DNA from: Quercus robur
Taxonomy: Eukaryota; Streptophyta; Magnoliopsida; Fagales; Fagaceae
Length of the DNA: 64,000 nt
NCBI RefSeq assembly: GCF_932294415.1
Contig: NC_065536.1
Location: forward strand, 44,166,354 to 44,230,353
Direction: 5' to 3'
Shown here: piece by piece, positions 51,739 through 62,451 of the stretch
How the letters are laid out: each line of letters opens with the position of its first letter
Position numbering within the stretch: position 1 is the stretch's first letter
Position numbers and translations under genes: made by a program
Notes under the pieces: generated by a model
Seen by the model: the letters and a program-made list of their open reading frames with translations, nothing else
Told to the model about the DNA's origin: nothing
The model's database searches: none

Positions 51739-53182
51739 GCATTACAACATGTCCATGCATTAATACTTCCTATGCTTTGTGAATATGTTTGTTTGGTATG
51801 CTTGTTGTGTTTGTTTTTGGTTGTTTGTTTGTGAATATTTCTTAATTGTGTTTTATCAGTCTTTTTGTTTCTTGAGTCAAAAATCCAAAAATTACATAAA
51901 ACTTTGAAAATCAAAAAGCTTGATTGACTGTGTTGAGTTTTTGTCTTAAAACTCGTTTTGCCGTGTACCTTTGTGCTAATGGCTTTGTGCATTTTCGAAC
52001 ATTACTTGTTTTCATGCACTCATATCACTATGGGAAAAATCTTGAAATCTATGTGATTGTTGTAAATAGATCTTCAAACTTGTCATGAATGATTGGTGAA
52101 TGGTTATGTTGATCTTGAAACATGCATAGACTTGTGTCTATATCTCTTCCCATTTTTTATTTTTTTGCTAAAAAGAGCTCACTAAATGTAAATCTCCAAA
52201 TGAAAAGAGATATTGAGCTGCAAAAGCCTGTCGCACATTCTAGTATTTGACTAGGAAAAAGGGTAAGCGACCTTATATCAAAAGTGAAATTTCTTTCAAA
52301 AAGGCCAAAGGCCTGTTCTTCAAAGAAAAATGTTGTCTATACCTCTCACAATGAGAGATGATCGCCTCAAAAGATCAAATGTTATGGCTGAAAGTGGAGT
52401 CAAATGAAAGGCTCCTAGTTATGTTATCAAGTTGTGTGGGAAGTCATATATTCATATTTCTGTAATTGAGATTGGTCACATGATCTAGTGCTAATTGTGT
52501 ATGCCTTGGTTGAATTGATCATTGAAGCTTCACATTAGACAAAGGACTATTTCAATGCTGATATCCACACACAACACACAAGTTTATGTTTGATAAATGC
52601 CCTATTCATTTGTGTGATTGTACTTGATAAAATGTGTTTTCACATACTCAATCTTTGTTAATTCAAGCACAAAAAGATTTTTGAGTGTTTTAGGTGTTTT
52701 TGGAAAGTGTTTTTGCTGAAAAATCTGAAAATTTCAAAAATACAGTTTTGCCCTGTTTTGGCGGCTCAGTCGCGGGTGTGTCAAGTCGCGTGTCTCAGTC
52801 GCATCTTCGCTGGTCAGTTTTGGCGACTTGTTCGCGAGTGGAAGGTCCAGTCGCGAGATTCACTCAGAGATTTTCGCGGCTCAGCTCGCGACTCACTCGC
52901 GGGTAGACCTTCCAGTCGCGAAAAACACTTAGAAAAATTTTTCAAAATTTTCCTCTTGAGTACTTTGGCGGCTTGAGCTGGCGGCTGTGTGGCGACTTGA
53001 ACCAGTCGCGTAAATCGCGTGTTTTGCAGAAACAGGAGCAGTTTTTAAACTTTTTCAGTTTTTCCCTCGAATTTTTGTGACTGTTCATCTTCTCTCTAAA
53101 CACTCTCCCTCCCAAACACTCCGTGCTCCCTTTTCCAATTTCTTGTGTTGCATCCTTACAGCCCAAAATCGTCGAGTTCCAG
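51739..53182 (+). other. Untranslated internal region of copy 1, with TCGCG cluster
   Basis: Replaces pol. No retroelement domain is visible on either strand. From 52769 to 53020 TCGCG occurs ten times, often as AGTCGCGA or ACTCGCG. The last part (53085-53182) is CT-rich like a 5' leader and ends CCAG at a potential splice donor. Confidence 0.7.
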
Positions 53183-53764
53183 GTATGGGTTTTCTGATTT
53201 TCACTCTTTTCTACTTGATTTTGTGCTTTTACCCTTGATTTTTCGCATTTGATTGTGTTTTTGAAATGGGTTTGTGTTTCGGTCTCTGCTTTTTGTTCTT
53301 GCTTAGCTTGTGGATTCTGTTGTTATAGTTTGTGTTAATGATAGTCTTTGTCCTATTGCTCTTGTGCTTAGCTAAGTATTCCTTTCATTTCATTCTGAAC
53401 TATGAGCTGTTGAGATGTTACTTTTGGTTCTGTTGAAATTGTGTGTTTTTTCCTTTGCAAGATGTGCATGTGTGTTATTCTGTGGGAAGATTCTGTTAGG
53501 CTCAATGTTTAGTGTGTATGTCATATCATTTTCCATAATCTGCCTCAATGTCATTTATTTGCCTTCAGGATAGCTTCACCATGTTGTTCATGTGTTTCCT
53601 ATCCTAGGATTAGTTTACCTATATGGTTGAACTAAATTGCTTGCTGGTTAAGTGTTTGAAGTTCACTTGTTTGATTGATATCTCTCTCTGTTAAATACAT
53701 GGTACTGACTGATTGTGCACATATATTGTTATATGTTGTTGTGGCCTTTTCTGATTGTTCACAG
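53183..53764 (+). other. Predicted 5'-leader intron preceding ORF2
   Basis: Starts AG|GTATGGG at 53183 and ends TTGTTCACAG at 53764, directly before ATGGCTCC. The 582-nt interior is T-rich like plant introns. The same donor and acceptor exist in copy 2 (62451 and 61854) despite differences in intron length (598 nt). Splicing is inferred, not shown. Confidence 0.55.
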
Positions 53765-54841
53765 ATGGCTCCTTCACCTCAGAAGAAGAAATCTACTGCG
53801 AAGAAGGCTGACAAAAGACTTAAGATGGATCCTAGATTGTTTAGGTCAGTTCATCATTTTGAGAGATACAAGGATAACTTCTTGAATGCAGGAATCATTC
53901 AAGAGAGATTTGTGGATTTGGATGATTTAAGGCAAACTTTTATTCCCAGTTGTTTTGAAGGAAGAGGATGGGACAAACTTTTAAGTGATTTCCCTTTGGT
54001 GTGTGAACCTCTGATTAGAGAATTTTATTCAAATGCTGTGATAAAGGAGAATGAGTTAAATTGCTGGGTTAGAGGGAAAGAATTCATCTTGGATGCACAT
54101 GTCATAGATGATGTACTAGGGCTTGAGGGTTTGGATGATGAGGAGTTTGTCAATTTCAAGGATAGGAGTGTCTCTATTGAAACAGTTCAACAGAGAATAG
54201 GTGGGCAGAGAGAAGGGAAGTGTTTGAATACCACTGCCTTTCCAGTGGACATGAGGGTTCTAACCATAATAATGATGTTTAACCTTTATCCTATTAGGAA
54301 GTTGACCACAATCAATTGTGCTAGAGCAATTTTTCTGATGGATCTCAAAGAGAAGAACTTCATAGATATAAGTTCCCACATCTTTGACATCATTGTGGAT
54401 GAGACAAGAACAACATCTAGACCAAAACTGATCTTTCCCAGCCTCCTAATGAGGATATTTCGAAGGAAGGGTGTTCAAATTCCTCAAGACATCAGTCACA
54501 TGTCCACACCCTCTGCAATCAACAAACTTACCTGCAAAAGGATCAGTGTTAGGCTTCCAGGAGAAGAAGATGAAGGTGATGAAGGAGAGGAAGTCCCAAT
54601 GGAGACTGATGCAGAGGCAGCAGGGCATGCATCCACCTCAACACCAAGGAGGAGTGGCAAGAGGTCCAGAGCTTCAACTTCTGCAGCTGCACCTCCAGAT
54701 GCTTTCCAGATCATTCTGGAAAGGCTTGATGGGATCAGGGCAGTCCAGACTGAGCATTCTGACAGAATGAGAGCCATGCAAGACCAGATTGATGTCTTGG
54801 CTGCTACACTTGACAGCTTCACAACTCAGCATGACCAGTGA
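53765..54841 (+). CDS. ORF2 of copy 1: putative plant transposon protein, intact
   Basis: Starting at ATG 53765 (directly after the predicted acceptor) it encodes 358 aa. A basic N-terminus (MAPSPQKKKSTAKKADKR) could be a nuclear signal. The globular region contains RSVHHFERYKDNFLNAGIIQ, CEPLIREFYSNAV, WVRGKEFILDAHVIDDVLGL and INKLTCKRISVRLPG, which I associate with the putative plant transposon protein family (recall only). An acidic and Ser/Thr/Arg-rich linker follows, then a coiled coil (MRAMQDQIDVLAATLDSF). Without splicing, an upstream ATG at 53699 would add a 22-residue hydrophobic leader. The place between pol and 3' LTR is where Sireviruses keep their env-like gene. Function unknown. 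Confidence 0.75.
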   Translation: MAPSPQKKKSTAKKADKRLKMDPRLFRSVHHFERYKDNFLNAGIIQERFVDLDDLRQTFIPSCFEGRGWDKLLSDFPLVCEPLIREFYSNAVIKENELNCWVRGKEFILDAHVIDDVLGLEGLDDEEFVNFKDRSVSIETVQQRIGGQREGKCLNTTAFPVDMRVLTIIMMFNLYPIRKLTTINCARAIFLMDLKEKNFIDISSHIFDIIVDETRTTSRPKLIFPSLLMRIFRRKGVQIPQDISHMSTPSAINKLTCKRISVRLPGEEDEGDEGEEVPMETDAEAAGHASTSTPRRSGKRSRASTSAAAPPDAFQIILERLDGIRAVQTEHSDRMRAMQDQIDVLAATLDSFTTQHDQ

Positions 54842-54859
54842 CCCTTTGGCCATTCCATG

Positions 54860-54945
54860 TCAAAAAGGGGGAGAAAGTTCATTGATAATTGAAGCAGAAA
54901 AGCAGCTCTTGAGGGGGAGTAATTTGTTGAGGGGGAGTAATTAGT
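54860..54945 (+). other. Extra polypurine tracts downstream of ORF2
   Basis: AAAAAGGGGGAGAAAG (about 54862) is followed by two copies of GAGGGGGAGTAATT (54912-54943). They resemble the true polypurine tract at 55639-55650. Multiple purine tracts upstream of the 3' LTR are a described Sirevirus trait. Confidence 0.6.
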
Positions 54946-55638
54946 GTTTTTATGGTTTTTATGTTTTTAATACACTGGGTTTTGGTGTATAACTGTTTCT
55001 AACTCTTTTCATATACTCTTGGATAAACTTTTATATATTTTTGATGTTGTTATTCAGGTATTTGTTAGTTTGTACCCATATGCTTTTGTAAGCTTTGAGG
55101 GTTTATGTTTTATGCATAGTTTGTAGGCCTTGTGGTATGTACCATGCTTAAGTGCAGCCTTTATGCTATGTGAAATCAGTATTTTAAATCTAAATGTTCA
55201 GCATTGTGGTTTATGTACTGTCACTCTTGTGCCCTTGTAGGATTGTTCCTAGATGCATATGCCTTGTGTGCTATGCATTGGTTGAGTGTTGAGCATACAA
55301 GTGTCTTGCCTTGTGCTTGTTAACTTGTATGTCTTTGTGTTCATTCCAAGTGTGAATGAACACTGTGATCACTACCTTGTGGTGTTCACTTGGTTGATCA
55401 AGCCATGGTTTGTTCATTAACTCCATCTTATGCTTGATCTCTTTTTGCCTGTTTCATATGCATTAATAATTTTCTGCTTACAATGATCATGGTGTATTGT
55501 TGTGTTTCAGGAGTTTATGTTCATATGATTCAAGTGCTTCACAGCTTCTAGAATTAGGTGTGAGTGAGTTTTGATCAACTGTTCCCAACTCACATGTTAA
55601 GTCTAGAGTCTGTTTTAGGGTTTTGTCACGGAATAGCC
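54946..55638 (+). other. 3' untranslated internal region of copy 1
   Basis: T/G-rich, without an open frame of note. A matching region is present in copy 2 (59950-60660, minus). Confidence 0.6.
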
Positions 55639-55650
55639 AAAGGGGGAGAT
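55639..55650 (+). other. Polypurine tract of copy 1
   Basis: AAAGGGGGAGAT abuts the 3' LTR. Confidence 0.85.
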
Positions 55651-56760
55651 TGTAAGGTTGAATTTATTCAACCATCTAATTGGCTTTATTCCGTGCCAAA
55701 TTTGCTTGTAATTCAGCATTTAGTAACCTTGTATTTAGGTGGGATTGTTGTAAGGGTAGTGAGTGAGATAGTGTGAAGATTGCTCAAGAGTGTGCAAGAA
55801 AACAGAGAGTCGCGGCTGGGACTCGCGACTGGACTCGCGGCTTCAACCCGCCAGAATCTGCACACGTGCCAAGCATGCTGGAAGATGAACAGTCATGCTA
55901 GCTGGAGCACTACAGGACAAAACAGGACAACTGGCCATACGGTTAACTCGCGACTGGAACTCGCGACTTAGTCAAGCCGCGAGGTCAAGCCGCGAGCCAC
56001 CCCTGTTTTGGAAAAACCTGACGTTTCGCATTCCACTCCTCTTCAGTATAAATACCCTTTTAACCCACGATTGAAAGAGGGCTTCCAGAGAGAATTTTGA
56101 GAGAGAAACCCTAAAGAAAAACCAGATTGTTTTACCCACAATCTCTACCTTAGAGTCTCATCAAAATCCCTCACTCTCTTCCTCTCCATTGTCAAATCCT
56201 TGAGAGGCCTTTATACCAAACCTGGTTCTCACCATTATCATCTCTGTGAGACAGTCGTTTGGAGTTCTGGGAAGCAGTTAGGAAGGAGCCAATCTTTATT
56301 GGTTGATGCTACGGTGAAGTAGCGGAATCCGGAAAGCTAGAAAAGAAAAAGGTTCGGCGCAACCTCGTTGGAGCAAGAAGCTTGGAGGGCTTAGGTGCAT
56401 TGGGTAGATTAGGCTTGGAGGGTCTATTGCTGTCCTTGTATCCCAACTGTATTTTCTAGTGGATTGATTACCGCTTGGAGGGCGGCGGAGAGGTTTTTCG
56501 CCGAGGTCTTCGGTTTCCTCTTCGATAACATATCTGGTGTTATCGCTGTGTTTGCATCTTCCTTCCTCTCTATCTCTGCCTTTACATTATCTGCTGTGGT
56601 TTATTTTGTTGTGGCTTAGATAGTTGTTTAATCAATACCATGTTATAGCATATGTTAAGTTTCCGCACACTATTGTTTAACATATTGCGTGTGTTGATTA
56701 AATTGGTTTTTGGGGGTCTAAACGTTCAAAAGTGTTTTTGTACACGTTTTTGAACTTTCA
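55651..56760 (+). repeat. 3' LTR of copia-type copy 1
   Basis: 1110 bp, same length and apparently same sequence as the 5' LTR, with its TATA box at 56047-56054 and TCGCG block at 55809-55998. Confidence 0.95.
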
Positions 56761-56765
56761 AGGTT

Positions 56766-57470
56766 CAAGTTTGAGAAACAAACTAACTGTTAAACACACA
56801 CACACACACTATTACACTCTCTCACCAAGCTCCAACACTTTACTTAACCCAAAGTACCACTACAAAAGGGCCTAACTAAGGTTCAAGTTTGGCTTGTTTA
56901 TAAACATATAAACTTGAATAAGCTTTTTATTGAGCTAAATCCTAGTTATTTATGAATAGCTTGGTTTATTTATAGCCCTACAAAAGGGAAAACCCATCAT
57001 TTTAATAGTTGAATAATTACAAGCACAATTTAAAACAAATCTAGAAGGCCTAACTATCAAAATGAAACGTTATATACTTAAATTGAACCATTGAATAGTA
57101 AGACTAATCCAATTCAAGAATTTAATGGTAAATGCGCATTCTTGCAATTAGGTTAAACACTTTATGAGTGATTAATTATGATTGCTTCTTAAAGAATCAT
57201 TTATAATTGATTATATGTCATAATCTTATTGTTTAACCTTAAAACAAGAGTGCACATGTATGTATTGGATAATTCTAGTGGATAATTAAGATATTTTGAA
57301 TAATGGTTGATTATTTTCAAAATTAAGATAACTAATTATATTTTAGATTTCTAAATATCCTCTAACATTATCTAACACAAAAAGGGTGAAAAACCAGTCC
57401 TAGGTTGTATTTATCTTTCAAAAAAAATACTAATAAAAAAATCAAGTAAGAAATTGTGGAAAAAAAAGAG
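56766..57470. other. Remainder of duplicated unit and AT-rich DNA; no gene
   Basis: Up to 57133 this is the second half of the split duplication unit; beyond it is AT-rich sequence with no supported gene. Confidence 0.6.
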
Positions 57471-57795
57471 TATTTAACTTTATTTTTTTAACTATGTAGT
57501 CAAATAGTTTCCTTTTCAAACTATGTAGCAAAATACTCATGTTTTGGATCTTGATATTGCTGATGTTGAGTTCTATGCATATTTTTTCACTTATTTTTTT
57601 TATTTTTTTGAAAATTTTGCATAGAATTTGACATTAGAAATGTCAAATTTCACTTAAAAATATGCATAGAACTCGACATTGCTAATTTTGAGTTCCACAA
57701 AATCAAATTCCAAAACAAGGGTATGTTATACAGTTTGAAAAGAGGGTTGTTTGGCTACATAATTCAAAAATTAAGGCAAAATAGCCATTTCTCCC
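57471..57795. repeat. Second fold-back (MITE-like) long inverted repeat
   Basis: The left arm (TAGCAAAATACTCATGTTTT, then GTTGAGTTCTATGCATA) pairs with the right arm (TATGCATAGAACTCGACATT, then CCAAAACAAGGGTATG). The arms are about 120 bp around an AT-rich centre. The TAGCAAAATRCTCATGTT text is shared with the fold-back at 4719-5066. Confidence 0.75.
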
Positions 57796-58841
57796 AAAAA
57801 ATTTGTGCCAACTTTGTCACAAAATTTACACTCTTTCCTCAATTTTCTGACATGTACTTTAATTTAAACAATAAATGAGATAAATAAGAGATAAATACAG
57901 CATTGGGGAGTTTGAAATTGATTTAAATATGATAACCAAAGCTCATCCCATCTATGCATAGAAGGGATGTTCTCTGCTCCAAAGCACAATGGTGCATTGA
58001 GGTTTTGAGAAGAGCCATTAGGTGACCACTACTCTTCACTATTAGTCACATCACTCTCCCATCAAAAGCCATGAAATTTAGTGCTCTCAAAGTCTTAAAT
58101 CCTAATGTGTATAACTAAATTTCGAGTTTGAAATAAATCAAACAAGTAAAATAGTTTCACAAATGTAAGTTTGTATCGATGAATGTGTAGTACAATTCTC
58201 TAAAATTACAAAAGAGTGATCCTTTGATTCGATCTCCTTGAAAGACTTGTTGATTGGAATTGTAGTAATGTGATTTTGATTTGAACACCAAATATACTTC
58301 AATTTGGCTGAAGAATGGATCGAAGACCTTTGAAATGGAATTACAATGAATCTCTGGCTATGAACTTGTTAGAAATTCTTTTTCTTTGTATGTTCTTCGT
58401 GTACTTTGTCTTTGAAGGTTTGTGGTGGAAGTTCTTCAAGGTTTTGGAGGCTTGAATCTGTAGAGCTTCACCAATTTGTGGTTTCTTGAAGTTTCTAGAG
58501 GCTTTTGAGCTTAATTCTAGTGAACATTGAGATCTAAGAAGATGATTTGGATGATTTCTCTTCGAATGTTCTTCGTATTCGAAGTTTGAAGTTCTTGAAG
58601 TTCCTGGAGGCTTTAGGTCTTGATTCCAGCAAAAGTTTTGTACTTCTGAATCTTCTTTGATGCTACTTGTGGCATGGATGCCTTGGTGTGTCTTCCAAGA
58701 TGTCTTCCAAGATCTCTTGGCATGTGTTCCAAGATGTCTCCCAAGATGTCTTGGTGTGTAGAAATGCCTTAGGAAGGCTTTTATTTATAGGAGTTTGGGG
58801 GTGGGTGAGCGACACATAGCGAAGTCTAATTAGTGACACCT
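57796..58841. other. Unclassified repeat-like DNA bordering copy 2
   Basis: From about 58360 to 58800 the sequence has reiterated GAAGTTCTTGAAGTT/GGAGGCTTT and CCAAGATGTCTT motifs and a TTATTTATAGG segment. This could be the end of another LTR into which copy 2 inserted. No partner copy or ends are visible. Confidence 0.35.
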
Positions 58842-59940
58842 TGAAAGTTCAAAAAAACGTGTATAAAACACCTTTGAACGTTTAGACCCCCAAAATACAA
58901 CTTAACCAAATCAAGCAATATGTCAAACAACAAGTGTGCGGAAACTTAACACATACTATAGTATGAAATTGGTTAAACAACTATCTAAGCCATAGCAAAA
59001 TAAAACCACAGCAGATAAAATAAAGGCAAAGATAGAGAGGAAGGAAGATGCAAACACAAAGACAACACGCGATGTGTTATCGAAGAGGAAACCGAAGTCC
59101 TCGGCGAAAAACCTCTCCGCCGCCCTCCAAGCGGTAATCAATCCACTAGAAAATACAGTTGGGATACAAGGATAGCAATAGACCCTCCAAGCCTAATCTA
59201 CCCAGTGCACCTAAGCCCTCCAAGCTTCTTGCTCCAACGAGGTTGCGCCGAACCTTTTTCTTTTCTAGCTTCCCGGATTCCGCTACTACACCGTAGCATC
59301 AACCAATGAAGATTGGCTCCTTCCTAACTGCTTCCCAGAACTCCAAACGACTGTCTCACAGAGATGATAATGGTGAGAACCAGGTTTGGTATAATGCCTC
59401 TCAAGGTTTTAACAATGGAGAGGAAGAGAGTGAGGGAATTTGATGAGACTCTAAGGTAGGGATTGTGTGTGAAACAATCTTGTTTTTCTTTAGGGTTTCT
59501 CTCTCAAAATTCTCTCTGGAAGCTCTCTTTCAATTGTGGGTTAAAGGGGTATTTATACTAGAGTGGAGAGGAATGTGAAACGTCAGGTTTTTCCAAAACA
59601 GGGGTGGCTCGCGGCTTGACCAAGTCGCGAGATCCAGTCGCGAGTTAACCGTATGGCCAGTTGTCCTGTTTTGTCCTGTAGTGCTCCAGCTAGCATGACT
59701 GTTCATCTTCCAGCATGCTTGGCACGTGTGCATCTTCTGGCGGGTTGAAGCCGCGAGTCCACCCGCGAGTCCCAACTGCGACACTCTGTTTTCTTGCATA
59801 CTCTTGAGCAATCTTCACTCTATCTCACTCACTACCCTTACAACAATCCCACCTAAATACAGGGTTACTAAATGCTGAATTACAAGAAAATTTGGCACGG
59901 AATAAAGCCAATTAGATGGTTGAATAAATTCAACCTTACA
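58842..59940 (-). repeat. 3' LTR of copia-type copy 2
   Basis: 1099 bp, reverse complement of the copy 1 LTR with scattered substitutions and small indels. TATA box equivalent at 59550-59557. It starts TGTAAGGTTG at 59940 and ends TTTCA at 58842, reading on the minus strand. Confidence 0.93.
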
Positions 59941-60776
59941 ATCTCCCCCTTTGGCTATTCCGTGACAAAACCCTAAAACAGACTCTAGACTTAACATGTG
60001 AGTTGGGAACAGTTGAACAAAACTCACTCACACCTAACTCTAGAAGCTGTGAAGCACTTGAATCATATGAACATAAACTCCTGAAACACAACAATACACC
60101 ATGATCATTGTAAGCAGAAAAATATAAATGCATATGAAACAGGCAGAATGTGATCAAGCAAAGATGGAGTTAATAAACAAACCATGGCTTGATCAACCAA
60201 GTGAACACCACAAGGTAGTGATCACGGTGCTCATTCACACTTGGAATGAACACAAGGACATACAAGTTAACAAGCACAAGGCAAGACACTTTTATGCACA
60301 ACACTCAACCAATGCATAGCACACAAGGCATATGCATCTAGGAACAATCCTACAAGGGCACAAGAGTGACAGTACATAAACCAAAATGCAGAACATTTAG
60401 ATTAAAGTACTGATTTCAACATAGCATAAAGGCTGCACTTAAGCAAGGTACATACCATAAAGCCTACAAACCTATGCATAAAACAATAACCCTAAAAGCT
60501 TACATAAGCATATGGGTACAAACTAACAAATACCTGAATAACATCATCAAACATATATTAAAGTTTAAACCAAGAGTATATGAAAAGAGTTAGAAACAAT
60601 TATACACCAAAACACAGTGTATCAAAACCATAAAAAAACTAAAATACCCAAATCATAAACATATATATAAACACATTACTCCCCCTCAACTAATTACTCC
60701 CCCTTAAGAGCTGCTTTTCTGCTTCTCAATCATCAATGAACTTTCTCCCCCTTTTTGACATGGAATGGCCAAAGGG

Positions 60777-61853
60777 TCACTTGTCATGCTGAGTTGTGAA
60801 GCTGTCAAGTGTAGCAGCCAAGACATCAATCTGGTCTTGCATGGCTCTCATCCTGTCAGAATGCTCAGTTTGGACTGCCCTGATCCCATCAAGCCTTTCC
60901 AGAATGATCTGGAAAGCATCTGGAGGTGTGTCTGCAGAAGTTGAAGCTCTGTGTCTTTTGCCACTTCTCCTAGGTGTTGAAGTTGATGCAAGCCCTGCTG
61001 CCTCTGCTTCAGTCTCCATTGGAGCAGCCTCTCCTTCATCACCTTCATCTTCTTCTCCTGGAAGCCTAACACTTATCCTTTTGCAGGTGAGCTTGTTGAT
61101 TGCAGAGGGTGTAGACATGGGACTGATGTCTTGAGGGATTGGAACACCCTTATTCCTAAAAATCCTCATAAGCAAACTTGGAAAGATCAATTTAGGCCTA
61201 GAGGTTGTTCTAGTCTCATCCAAAATTGTGTCATAAATGTGGGAACTTATGTCTATGAAGTTCTTTTCCTTGAGATCCATCAGAAAGACTGCTCTAGCAC
61301 AGTTGATTGTGGTCAATTTCCTAATGGGATAGAGGTTAAACATCATAATTATTGTAAGGCACCTCATGTCCACTGGAAAGGCAGTGGTATTCAAACATTT
61401 CCCTTCTCTCTACCCACCTATCCTTTGTTGAATTGTTTCAATAGACACACTCCTATCCTTGTAATTGATAAATTCTTCATCATCTAATCCTTCAAGCCCT
61501 AATGCATCATCTATGACATGAGCATCCAAGACAAATTCTTTACCCCTCACCCAGCAACTCAATTCATTATCCTTTATCACAGCATTTGAGTAAAATTCCC
61601 TAATTAAGGGTTCACACACAACAGGGAAACCACCCAGAAGCTTTTCCCATCCTCTTCCCTCAAAACAGCTGGGAATAAAAGTTTGCCTTAAGTCCTCCAA
61701 ATCCACAAATCTCTCTTGAATGATTCCTGCATTCAAGAAGTTATCCTTGTATCTCTCAAAGTGGTGAACTGACCTAAACAATCTAGAATCCATCTTTAGT
61801 CTTTTGTCAGCCTTCTTTGCAGTAGATTTCTTCTTCTGAGGTGAGGGAGCCAT
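60777..61853 (-). pseudogene. ORF2 of copy 2, one nonsense codon
   Basis: Exactly 1077 nt like the copy 1 ORF2, with no indel. A single TAG at 61412-61410 replaces the CAG (Gln) found in copy 1, inside RIGGQREGK. Around 30-odd further residue differences are visible, many conservative (D/E, V/I, F/Y). The C-terminal coiled coil is unchanged except the last residue. Confidence 0.85.
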
Positions 61854-62451
61854 CTGTGAACAATCAGAAAAGGCCACAACAACATATAGCAATATATGTG
61901 CATAACCAGTCAGAACCATGTAGTTAACAGAGAGAGATATCAACCATACAAATGAACTTCAAAAACTTAAACAACAAGCTATTTAGTTCAAACATATGGA
62001 TAAACCAAGCCTAGGATAGGAAACACATGAACAACATGGTGAAACTATCCTGAAGGCAGATAAATGACATTTAGGCAGATAATGGAAAAATGATATGACA
62101 CACAAACAGTATATTGAGCCTAACAGAAGCTTCCCACAGATTAACACACTAAAAGCATGCAAATCTAGCACAGTAAAACTCACAACCTCAGAACGAACCA
62201 ATAGAAATCACTCAACAGCTTAAAGATCAGATTGAAAGAAAATAAACACTTAGCTAAGCATAAGATGAAGAGCAATAAGCATATGACAAACATTTAACAC
62301 AAACTATAGCAACAGCATCCACAAGCTAAGCAAGAACAAAGAGCAGAGACCGAAACACAAACCCATTTCAAAAACACAATCATATGCGAAAAAAAACAAG
62401 GGTAAAAGCACAAAATCAAGTAGAAAAAAGTGTAAAACAGAAAACCCATAC
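61854..62451 (-). other. Predicted leader intron of copy 2 ORF2
   Basis: Donor CAG|GTATGGG at 62451 and acceptor TTGTTCACAG at 61854 (minus strand) match copy 1. Length is 598 nt against 582 nt. Confidence 0.55.

Larger units (their letters stand above)
48583..56760 (+). mobile_element. Young non-autonomous copia-type (Sirevirus-like) LTR element: gag + ORF2, no pol
   Basis: 8178 bp, flanked by the direct repeat AGGTT (48578-48582 and 56761-56765). Two 1110-bp LTRs appear identical. Internal order: initiator-Met primer site, intact gag (656 aa), untranslated leader with TCGCG cluster, intron-like segment, intact ORF2 (358 aa), purine tracts, polypurine tract. There is no protease, integrase, reverse transcriptase or RNase H. 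Gag ends at VWVKRGTHA, where copia polyproteins would pass into protease. Gag type and the position of ORF2 suggest a Maximus/SIRE (Sirevirus) ancestor with pol deleted. Mobility must depend on an autonomous relative. Confidence 0.9.
47817..57133. repeat. 584-bp tandem duplication, second unit split by the young copia-type element
   Basis: Unit 1 starts CCCAACTCCC at 47817 and unit 2 starts CCCAACTCCT at 48401. Unit 2 runs to 48582, is interrupted by the retroelement, and resumes at 56766 with TCAAGTTTGAGAAACAAACT, matching unit 1 from about 48002 onward, ending near AATTTAATGGTAA (57133). Both units carry CA microsatellites (48030-48086, long; 56794-56809, short). Confidence 0.85.

Noticed and set aside
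53675..53764. Hydrophobic 30-residue extension upstream of ORF2 taken as a signal peptide
   Set aside because: It lies in the T-rich predicted intron; the acceptor directly before ATG 53765 gives a simpler reading. Kept only as an alternative start at 53699.
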